A DNA stretch of 5,647 bases from Bifidobacterium breve (lineage in GTDB: Bacteria > Actinomycetota > Actinomycetes > S36-B12), in contig CAMDKJ010000123.1 in NCBI GenBank assembly GCA_945900705.1, forward strand, positions 1 through 5,647, given 5' to 3'. Below the pieces are notes generated by a model that searched no databases, was not told where the DNA came from, and was given only the letters and a program-made list of their open reading frames with translations. Position 1 is the first letter of the stretch. Each line of letters starts with the position of its first letter. Below are positions 1 through 5,352 of the stretch, in pieces. Made by a program: the position numbers and the translations under genes.

Positions 1-309
1 AACCGCCGCATCCAAGCCCCGATCATTTGGCACCAGCACCGGATACCGCACCCCCGCCTTGCGGGTTATGCGCGACATCACTTCGGCGCCATCGGCCAAC
101 TGCGGGATTCGATCAGCCCGCACGAAACTCGTTGCTTCAATTACCGGAAGTCCCGCTGCACTCAATCGGTCGATGAACGCCACCTTGTGGTCGGTGTCGA
201 TGATCTGCTTCTCGTTTTGTAGGCCATCGCGGGGGCCCACCTCCCAGATGCGCACCCGCGCCGGCAGGTTCGCTGCCCCAACCTGCGCCGGGCCACGAAA
301 GACACCCAT
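1..309 (-). CDS. Hydroxymethylglutaryl-CoA lyase family protein, N-terminal part (cut by left edge)
   Basis: This is the first 103 codons of a DRE-TIM metallolyase of the HMG-CoA lyase family, which cleaves HMG-CoA to acetoacetate and acetyl-CoA in the cytosol (leucine degradation, ketone-body formation). The signature EVGPRDGLQNE at residues 23-33 supplies the catalytic Arg27-Asp28 pair. The segment IEATSF at 57-62 carries a Glu equivalent to the family's active-site Glu, and PQLADG follows at 69-74. The HXH metal site and the catalytic Cys would lie beyond the left edge and cannot be checked. The ATG at 307-309 is chosen because a strong GGAGGA precedes it by 6 bases. The gene is divergent from the BKACE gene at 490 and may share its control region. 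Relatives acting on other 3-hydroxy-3-methylacyl-CoA substrates cannot be excluded from a fragment. The family is certain; the exact substrate is inferred. Confidence 0.88.
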   Translation of the reverse strand, partial: MGVFRGPAQVGAANLPARVRIWEVGPRDGLQNEKQIIDTDHKVAFIDRLSAAGLPVIEATSFVRADRIPQLADGAEVMSRITRKAGVRYPVLVPNDRGLDAAV

Positions 310-315
310 CAGATC

Positions 316-321
316 TCCTCC
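316..321 (-). promoter_or_regulatory. Ribosome binding site of the HMG-CoA lyase gene
   Basis: Read on the minus strand, GGAGGA lies 6 bases before the ATG at 309. It is close to the ideal Shine-Dalgarno sequence and fixes the start of the HMG-CoA lyase gene. It is the strongest ribosome binding site in the window. Confidence 0.75.
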
Positions 322-417
322 GCCCGGCACTTTTGATTTTGGCCTTGCCTATCTATTGCCCAAAGCCTGTTCTACTGGCGCCCAGGGCTGTTACACCGGG
401 GTCCTAGGATAACGGAT

Positions 418-429
418 AGTGACGTCACT
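418..429. promoter_or_regulatory. 12-bp perfect palindrome, candidate operator
   Basis: AGTGACGTCACT is identical to its own reverse complement over all 12 bases. It lies in the 180-base divergent region between the HMG-CoA lyase and BKACE genes and covers the -35 box of the BKACE promoter. That position suits a dimeric repressor such as a GntR, TetR or LysR family protein. No regulator gene is visible in the window, so the factor is unknown. A second short palindrome, TCCTAGGA at 402-409, and a direct repeat of GGATA (407-411 and 414-418) sit beside it. The rest of 310-489 holds no gene. Confidence 0.5.
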
Positions 430-447
430 TGTTTCTTTTGCTATAGT
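419..447 (+). promoter_or_regulatory. Putative sigma-70-type promoter of the BKACE gene
   Basis: GTGACG at 419-424 matches 4 of 6 bases of the -35 consensus. TATAGT at 442-447 matches 5 of 6 bases of the -10 consensus, and the spacer is exactly 17 bases. A TG one base upstream of the -10 (439-440) gives an extended -10 element. Transcription would start near 453-455, leaving a leader of about 36 bases before the ATG at 490. The ribosome binding site in that leader is weak (GCGGA around 478-482). The -35 box lies inside the palindrome at 418-429, which suggests control by a repressor. This is pattern matching by eye, without experimental support. Confidence 0.5.
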
Positions 448-489
448 GCGGTAGCCACTTATATCCAAGCCAACAGAGCGGAAAAGCCG

Positions 490-1383
490 ATGACCGTGAG
501 TGCCGTCAATTGGGAGCCATTCCTTACCTGCGCCGTAACCGGTGCCGGTGACACCTTGGCCAAGCATCCGGATCTGCCTGTTACCCCGGAGCAGGTGGCC
601 ACCGCGGCCATCGAAGCCGCCAAAGCTGGCGCCGCGATCGTCCATATTCACGTTCGTGAGCCTGAAACAGGCAAGGGCAGCCGCAAGCCCGAATACTTCC
701 GCGAGGTGGTCGAAAGAATCCGCGATAGCAAGGTTGACGTGGTTATTAACCTAACCACCGGCATGGGCGGCGACATGATCGTGGGTGCGGATGGAGCAAA
801 TGACACCCCCGCCCCCGGCGGCGACTTCGTAGGGCCGATGGAAAGACTCATCCACGTCGCAGAATTGCTTCCTGACATCTGCTCCCTCGACTGCGGCAGC
901 ATGAACTTCGACGATGACAGCACTTTGTACATTATGCCTCCGTCTTATCTGCGGATCAGCGCAAAGCGCATCAAAGAACTTGGGGTAAAGCCAGAACTTG
1001 AAGTATTTGATCTCGGCCATATCGAACTGGCCAAGCGCTTGATCACCGAGGGCTTGATCGATGCTCCCGCCCTCTTCCAGATCTGCCTGGGCCTAACTTA
1101 CGGGGCACCGGCCACTCCAGAGGCAATGCAGACAATGCGTGATCACCTTCCCGCCGGCTCACACTGGAGTGGATTTGCGATCAGCCGGATGGAGATGCCG
1201 ATGGTTGCTCAAGCGATGTTGATGGGCGGCAACCTTCGCGTCGGCCTCGAAGATAATTTGTTCTTGGAACGTGGCGTGCTCGCGTCCAATGCTGATCTAG
1301 TCACCAGGGCCAAGGAAATTGTTGAGCGCCTCGGTGGCCGACTGGCCAGCGCTGAAGAGGCACGCGATCGCCTACTGCGCTAA
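490..1383 (+). CDS. BKACE (DUF849) beta-keto acid cleavage enzyme, probable 3-dehydrocarnitine cleavage enzyme
   Basis: The 297-residue protein belongs to the zinc-dependent BKACE family, typified by 3-keto-5-aminohexanoate cleavage enzyme (Kce). These enzymes react a beta-keto acid with acetyl-CoA to give acetoacetate and a new CoA thioester. Visible marks are VTGAGDT at 16-22, IVHIHVRE at 50-57 with zinc ligands His52 and His54, NLTTGMGGD at 87-95, LDCGSMNF at 133-140, and RVGLEDN at 250-256 with the third zinc ligand Glu254 plus Arg250 and Asp255. Length is normal for the family. It closely resembles what I recall of the pseudomonad carnitine-operon DUF849 protein (CdhC), which converts 3-dehydrocarnitine and acetyl-CoA to acetoacetate and betainyl-CoA. 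The carnitine dehydrogenase gene nearby supports that substrate. The family call is firm; the substrate is inferred. It stands alone on the plus strand, convergent with caiD. Confidence 0.88.
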   Translation: MTVSAVNWEPFLTCAVTGAGDTLAKHPDLPVTPEQVATAAIEAAKAGAAIVHIHVREPETGKGSRKPEYFREVVERIRDSKVDVVINLTTGMGGDMIVGADGANDTPAPGGDFVGPMERLIHVAELLPDICSLDCGSMNFDDDSTLYIMPPSYLRISAKRIKELGVKPELEVFDLGHIELAKRLITEGLIDAPALFQICLGLTYGAPATPEAMQTMRDHLPAGSHWSGFAISRMEMPMVAQAMLMGGNLRVGLEDNLFLERGVLASNADLVTRAKEIVERLGGRLASAEEARDRLLR

Positions 1384-1385
1384 CA

Positions 1386-1425
1386 GTTTGGCAACGCTTC
1401 GATATCGCTAGCGACCCTTCCAAAC
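1386..1425. terminator. Possible bidirectional hairpin between convergent genes
   Basis: GTTTGG at 1386-1391 pairs with CCAAAC at 1420-1425. Inside it, CGCT at 1395-1398 can pair with AGCG at 1410-1413. Two 8-base palindromes, CGATATCG (1400-1407) and CGCTAGCG (1406-1413), lie in the same stretch. The structure begins just after the BKACE stop and covers the last codons of caiD, where a shared terminator would be expected. There is no T-run directly after it on either strand and the paired arms are interrupted, so this is a weak call. Confidence 0.25.
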
Positions 1426-2187
1426 GGGGTCACGCTTTTCGGCGAAGGCTTTGGCGCCCTCAATGGTGTCTTCGCTTGCGTACAAAGTTGCCACCGTCTG
1501 CAACCGTCCGCTGTTGACCTCATCAAATGCCTCTTGCACCATCATTTCTTCGGTCGCACGAAGTGTTTCTTTGATCGCTGGATACAGCAACGGCGGGCCC
1601 GAAGCAATGAGGTCAGCGAGTTCACGCGCGGTTGACATCAGATCTGCCAGCGGCACGACATCCCGCAGTAATCCCCATTGCCTAGCTTCCTGAGTATCCA
1701 TCCAGCGTCCGGTCATGAGTAGATCCACGGCTACGTGATAGGGAACGCGCCTGCGCAACTTCACGGTTGCGGCGTCGGCCAAAATACCGGCTTTGATCTC
1801 CGGCAAGGCAAACTGGGCATGGTCGGCGGCGATGATCAAGTCGGCCGCCAGCGCCAGTTCAAAACCACCTCCAAGGGCCATCCCGTTAACCGCGGCAATC
1901 ACCGGCTTATTTAGCCCGGGCAACTCCTGCAAGCCACCCCAGCCACCCGCACCGAAATCGGTATCCGGCTCCCCGCGGTCCGAGATCTCCTTCAGATCCC
2001 ATCCGGCACAGAAAAACTTCTCTCCAGCGCCGGTCAAAATCGCAACCCGGTACTTTGGATTATCGCGAAACTCCACGAATATTTCACTCATCGCGCGACT
2101 TGTCGGCCCGTCAATTGCATTCGCTTTGGGCTTATCCAAGGTGACTTCGAGAACGTAACCTCGTTCTTCAACTCTTACCGCATCCAT
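1408..2187 (-). CDS. caiD: CaiD-like carnitinyl-CoA dehydratase (crotonobetainyl-CoA hydratase), crotonase family
   Basis: This 259-residue crotonase-fold enzyme is expected to interconvert crotonobetainyl-CoA and L-carnitinyl-CoA. From memory, E. coli CaiD (261 residues) shares long stretches, including DKPKANAID at 18-26 (CaiD: DRPKANAID), GAGEKFFCAGWDLK at 53-66, KPVIAAVNG at 94-102, GGGFELALAAD at 106-116, and the C-terminal FAEKRDPVWKGR. The two acid catalysts correspond to Glu110 and Glu130. The oxyanion-hole backbone lies near Ala61-Gly62 and Gly106-Gly107. The ATG at 2187 is chosen because it fits the family length and has AGGAAG 9 bases upstream. The open frame continues 55 codons further but overlaps the synthetase gene. 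The segment after GI at 134-135 departs from the usual pattern (see findings). It is the last gene of the minus-strand operon, 16 bases after the synthetase stop. Confidence 0.85.
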   Translation of the reverse strand: MDAVRVEERGYVLEVTLDKPKANAIDGPTSRAMSEIFVEFRDNPKYRVAILTGAGEKFFCAGWDLKEISDRGEPDTDFGAGGWGGLQELPGLNKPVIAAVNGMALGGGFELALAADLIIAADHAQFALPEIKAGILADAATVKLRRRVPYHVAVDLLMTGRWMDTQEARQWGLLRDVVPLADLMSTARELADLIASGPPLLYPAIKETLRATEEMMVQEAFDEVNSGRLQTVATLYASEDTIEGAKAFAEKRDPVWKGR

Positions 2188-2196
2188 TACAGTCAA

Positions 2197-2202
2197 CTTC
2201 CT
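2197..2202 (-). promoter_or_regulatory. Ribosome binding site deciding the caiD start
   Basis: On the minus strand AGGAAG lies 9 bases before the ATG at 2187 and directly follows the stop codon of the synthetase gene (TGAAAGGAAG). It supports a 259-residue protein instead of the longer open frame, and it suggests that ribosomes finishing the upstream gene can re-initiate here. Confidence 0.65.
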
Positions 2203-2203
2203 T

Positions 2204-4315
2204 TCAGGTTGAAGATTCGCTAGACGACAATCCAATAAGTGCATCAACTGCCACGCATCCATTTGCGCTGACGAGAACCGGATTGATATCGAGTTCGGTA
2301 ATAGTCCCAGCAAATGCCGCCGCGAGGTGCGAGATTTTGCTCGCAAACTCATAGAACTCTTCCTCGGGTTTTGAATTTACCCCCAGTGAACTTTGGAGGA
2401 TTTTGGTGACTTCCAGTTCGGACATCGCCAACCGCACTTCGTGCGCGGATACCGGCGCCAAGAGATAGCAGCGATCTTTCAGCAACTCGATGTGAACGCC
2501 TCCAGCGCTAATCATCAGGTTGGGTCCAAACTGCCCGAACACCACTCCAATCGCGATTTCTTGGCCGGTTGCCATTGGTGCAACGATGACTCTTGGCCCA
2601 AGATTTGCAGCAAGCTTTGAGTAGGCCTGACGAACAGCATCAGCATCCTGAAGGGACAGATGCACACCTCCGGACGCGGCTTTATGCGCTAGGCCTTCAT
2701 CGGTTTTCAAGACAACCGGATACCCGACCTTGGCTGCCGCGCTGAGGGCATCGGCTTCGCCCTCGGCGCGCAAAGTCGGAACACAAGGAATCCCAAAATC
2801 CGAAAGAAAGGAAAGCGCATCGGCCTCAGCCAATTGCGCGGACCCTCCAAGATTTCTTTTCCAGTCGGATACCTGTCCCGCCGCAATGGTGTGCTGGGTA
2901 GCACTCCCGGTTGTACGTAACTGGTACTGCTCTTGGAATGCCCGATAACGGAAGGCATGACGACAGGCCATTAATGCGGTCTTCATCCCGTCGAGGATTG
3001 GTACTCCTGCAGCAGCGATTTGAAACATTAACTCCGGATGGACCTGGCGGCTCGTGTAGGTAGCAGCAATCACCGGCTTGCTAGTTTGTACAGCGACACT
3101 CAAGCAAGAATCTGCCACGTTCCCCGCGAACCCAGCACTTTTTGATTCACCATATGTAGTGAAAGCCATCACCGCCGCGGTGTCCGAATCCGCTGCCAAT
3201 GTCGTCATCAAATTTTCCAGGCGCGAATGCCGGTCAGCGTCGCCGACCCAGAAGTCAAGTGCACTGCCGATCTCGCCGTCATATCCCAATATCGACCCCA
3301 CTTCGGCTTTGGTCGAAGGGCTCAAGTTCGCGAGTGGAACTCCGAGCTCCTCCGCGAAGTCCATGAACATGGCCAAACCACCACCAGAGTCCATAACTGC
3401 GGCAAGACCACCTTTTCCGAACTGGCGCTTACTGCCCAGGAGCGCCAATGTTGTCCACCAATCATCTGATGAATCCACTCGCGCCACGCCGTACCTATTA
3501 AGGATCCCTTCCAACTCGGATCTTCCGCCAGCCATGCGGCCGGCGTGGGTCATCAATTGGCTGCGCGCTTTTTCGGTGCGCCCAGAATAAAGCGCCACCA
3601 CCGGCACTCCCAATTCGGCAGCTTCATGCAATGCTCCCGCAAAACCTTCGGCATCACGAACAGTTTCGAGGTAAAGGCCTATCACCCGAGTCGTTTCAAT
3701 CGAGAGGCTATAACTAATTAGATCCGACATAGAAATTGTCGACTCAAGGCCGCTGTGAGCGGAGAACGAGAAACGTAAACGCGGATCATTCGTAATGGCT
3801 TCCCAGTAGACCGTGCCCGACTGCGAGACGATCGAAATGCCCCCGGCCTCAATTTGCTCGGGCACCGCCCAGGTAGCTCCACACTTTTGCGTGTAGTTGA
3901 CGAAACCCAAAGTGTCCGGGCCCAATAACTTGACATTAGCCTTTCGGGCCATTTCACCAATTCGACCCAACCACTGCGGACGCTCCGCACTCGCGCTCGG
4001 CGCCCCGAACACGACGAGACTCTTAACCCCCGCGGCAATCGCAGCGGTCACCTCTGCCTCAATTCGCGGACTCGCGCTAGCGATAATCGCAAGTTCAACC
4101 TTAGGAGCGCCGCCTATATCCGGGAAGCACGGTAGCCCAAGGATTTCTTCGTAGTTTGGTGTTATTGGGTAAATCACCTTGTGTGGATCAACTCGCTGCA
4201 AGGCTTCAAGGACTTGAAACCCAGGCCTTTCGGGTCGATTACTGGCCCCTATAACTGCTACCGAACTTGGCGCGAATAGGGGCGCAAGTTCATGGGGTTT
4301 ACCCTTCTCGATCAC
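2204..4315 (-). CDS. Fused ADP-forming acyl-CoA synthetase (acetate-CoA ligase/ACD family)
   Basis: The 703-residue protein has the standard fused alpha-beta architecture of NDP-forming acyl-CoA synthetases, which reversibly make acyl-CoA and ADP from acid, CoA and ATP through a phosphohistidine. An N-terminal CoA-binding Rossmann domain (about 10-140) begins LFAPSSVAVIGAS. A succinyl-CoA-ligase-like region follows (about 155-290), containing SIVSQSG at 161-167 and THAGRMAGG at 256-264, where His257 is the expected phosphorylated residue. A linker ligase domain runs to about 480. The ATP-grasp domain (about 485-700) shows GYPVVLK at 531-537, AHKAASGGV at 543-551 and ELDINP at 674-679. The start is the GTG at 4315, overlapping the stop of the dehydrogenase gene by 4 bases. 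That places the first domain at the usual distance from the N-terminus. The substrate is not readable from sequence. Neighbours suggest gamma-butyrobetaine, crotonobetaine, carnitine or glycine betaine. Confidence 0.87.
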   Translation of the reverse strand: MIEKGKPHELAPLFAPSSVAVIGASNRPERPGFQVLEALQRVDPHKVIYPITPNYEEILGLPCFPDIGGAPKVELAIIASASPRIEAEVTAAIAAGVKSLVVFGAPSASAERPQWLGRIGEMARKANVKLLGPDTLGFVNYTQKCGATWAVPEQIEAGGISIVSQSGTVYWEAITNDPRLRFSFSAHSGLESTISMSDLISYSLSIETTRVIGLYLETVRDAEGFAGALHEAAELGVPVVALYSGRTEKARSQLMTHAGRMAGGRSELEGILNRYGVARVDSSDDWWTTLALLGSKRQFGKGGLAAVMDSGGGLAMFMDFAEELGVPLANLSPSTKAEVGSILGYDGEIGSALDFWVGDADRHSRLENLMTTLAADSDTAAVMAFTTYGESKSAGFAGNVADSCLSVAVQTSKPVIAATYTSRQVHPELMFQIAAAGVPILDGMKTALMACRHAFRYRAFQEQYQLRTTGSATQHTIAAGQVSDWKRNLGGSAQLAEADALSFLSDFGIPCVPTLRAEGEADALSAAAKVGYPVVLKTDEGLAHKAASGGVHLSLQDADAVRQAYSKLAANLGPRVIVAPMATGQEIAIGVVFGQFGPNLMISAGGVHIELLKDRCYLLAPVSAHEVRLAMSELEVTKILQSSLGVNSKPEEEFYEFASKISHLAAAFAGTITELDINPVLVSANGCVAVDALIGLSSSESST
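4312..4315 (-). promoter_or_regulatory. GTGA stop-start overlap coupling the dehydrogenase and synthetase genes
   Basis: The TGA of the carnitine dehydrogenase gene (4312-4314) and the GTG start of the synthetase (4313-4315) share bases as GTGA. Only a poor ribosome binding site precedes this GTG, so translation of the synthetase probably depends on re-initiation after the dehydrogenase. The overlap also argues that the two proteins are made together. Confidence 0.65.
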
Positions 4316-5310
4316 GAATGCACACCGGTCCCGGATCCAGACGAACCACCAACCGCGGGGATTTGAATCGCATCGCGGGCCCGCATGATGGCTACCAGAC
4401 ACCTATCGCGTTCAGCAACAAGTTCGGCCACCGATCGCCCCGCCGCCTCGCGATCACAACCGTCGATTACCCGCTGGCGCAATTCATCGGTTAGTTCAGG
4501 TGCCACCAATCGTGTCCAAGGTTCCTTCAGGGTTGGGCCGAAATGATCAAGTACATGTGCCATACCGCCTGGCCCACCAGCGAGGTGGAAATTCATCATC
4601 GGTCCGGTTATGGCCCAACGTAACCCCGGGCCCTGCCGGACACTGATGTCGATCTGTTCGACGGTCGCTTCTCCTTCAGCAATCATGTGAAGTGCCTCGC
4701 GCCACATTGCCTCCTGCAACCGACTCGCTATGAAGGCTGGTACTTCCCTTTCAAGAACAATTGGATCCTTATCATTGAGTCGGTAAAAATCGCGAGCCCA
4801 CGCGACGGTCTCAGGCGAAGTCTGATCACCTCCAAGGATTTCAACCAGCGGCACCAAATAAGGCGGGTTGAATGGGTGCCCGACCACCATGCGTTCTGGA
4901 TGTTTCGATTCAGATTGAATGACCGTCATGCTGATACCAGATGTGCTGGTCATTAATACCGCGTGAGCAGGAGCGTGCTGATCCATTTCCGCGAACACCT
5001 TAGTTTTCATTGCGGCGACCTCGGGAACGGCTTCCTGGACGACATCGGCTCCGCTGACGGCCTCCATCAAGCTACTAACTATTACGAGGCGATCACGTGA
5101 AGCCCCCGGTCGAAGGCCAAGATCCTCCATTAACGGCCAAGTATCGTTGACCATGGATGCAATACGCTCCCGCGCCTCTGGCATCGGGTCGTATGCGGTC
5201 ACATCAAATCCCATTCGAAGGTAATGCAGCACCCAGCCGATACCAATTACGCCTCCGCCGACAACCGCCACTTTCTTGACGTCGCTGGGTGCAATGAGTT
5301 TGGATTCCAT
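4312..5310 (-). CDS. lcdH: L-carnitine 3-dehydrogenase (3-hydroxyacyl-CoA dehydrogenase superfamily)
   Basis: The 332-residue protein is expected to oxidise L-carnitine to 3-dehydrocarnitine with NAD. The Rossmann domain starts at about residue 12 with VAVVGGGVIGIG (GxGxxG at 18-23), and Asp41 ends the second strand, as in NAD-preferring members. STSG at 122-125 and VGHPFNPPYLVPLVE at 143-157 hold the Ser and the catalytic His145-Glu157 pair. The C-terminal helical domain (from about 185) has VPAFIASRLQEAMWREALH and a GLRW motif followed by LAGGPGGM, which I associate with carnitine dehydrogenases such as the roughly 321-residue Pseudomonas enzyme. ATG 5310 is preferred over a TTG at 5337 because of the AGAAGAG just upstream. 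No thioesterase domain is fused, unlike some rhizobial forms. The Gly/Ser-rich C-terminus extends past the family core. Other 3-hydroxyacid dehydrogenases remain possible. Confidence 0.78.
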   Translation of the reverse strand: MESKLIAPSDVKKVAVVGGGVIGIGWVLHYLRMGFDVTAYDPMPEARERIASMVNDTWPLMEDLGLRPGASRDRLVIVSSLMEAVSGADVVQEAVPEVAAMKTKVFAEMDQHAPAHAVLMTSTSGISMTVIQSESKHPERMVVGHPFNPPYLVPLVEILGGDQTSPETVAWARDFYRLNDKDPIVLEREVPAFIASRLQEAMWREALHMIAEGEATVEQIDISVRQGPGLRWAITGPMMNFHLAGGPGGMAHVLDHFGPTLKEPWTRLVAPELTDELRQRVIDGCDREAAGRSVAELVAERDRCLVAIMRARDAIQIPAVGGSSGSGTGVHS

Positions 5311-5315
5311 GTCAT

Positions 5316-5322
5316 CTCTTCT
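5316..5322 (-). promoter_or_regulatory. Ribosome binding site of lcdH
   Basis: On the minus strand AGAAGAG lies 5 bases before the ATG at 5310, within a longer purine run. It is moderate in strength but decides for this ATG over the in-frame TTG at 5337. The rest of the 42-base gap up to the acyl-CoA dehydrogenase stop shows no terminator or promoter. Confidence 0.5.
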
Positions 5323-5352
5323 CTTAGCTGGGTTCAATAGTTCAAAATAGGA

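Noticed and set aside
371..386. Short inverted repeat CTGG-CGC-CCAG as a possible operator or terminator
   Set aside because: The arms are only 4 bases with a 3-base loop and no T-run. This is expected by chance in GC-rich DNA.
59..412. A 117-codon plus-strand open frame at the left edge
   Set aside because: It overlaps the HMG-CoA lyase gene, whose signature motif and strong ribosome binding site are clear on the other strand.
310..417. A minus-strand promoter for the HMG-CoA lyase gene
   Set aside because: A -10-like TATCCT (406-411) exists, but no acceptable -35 box lies at the right distance. A promoter is expected here but I cannot place it.
648..1020. Minus-strand open frames inside the BKACE gene
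   Set aside because: They are antisense to conserved BKACE motifs and show no recognisable domain.
1793..2158. A 121-codon plus-strand open frame
   Set aside because: It is antisense to conserved CaiD motifs, and its low-complexity Ser/Pro/Ala composition is typical of reverse-strand shadows.
2188..2352. A 55-codon N-terminal extension of caiD
   Set aside because: It overlaps the conserved ATP-grasp end of the synthetase, has no family similarity, and the ATG at 2187 has a good ribosome binding site and gives normal CaiD length.
3078..3590. A 170-codon open frame on the plus strand
   Set aside because: It lies entirely antisense to the well-supported ADP-forming synthetase gene, matches no family I recognise and has no convincing ribosome binding site. 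It is a shadow of a GC-rich gene.
5311..5337. A TTG start 9 codons upstream of the lcdH ATG
   Set aside because: TTG is rare as a start, and the purine-rich ribosome binding site would lie inside that extension, where it serves the ATG at 5310.
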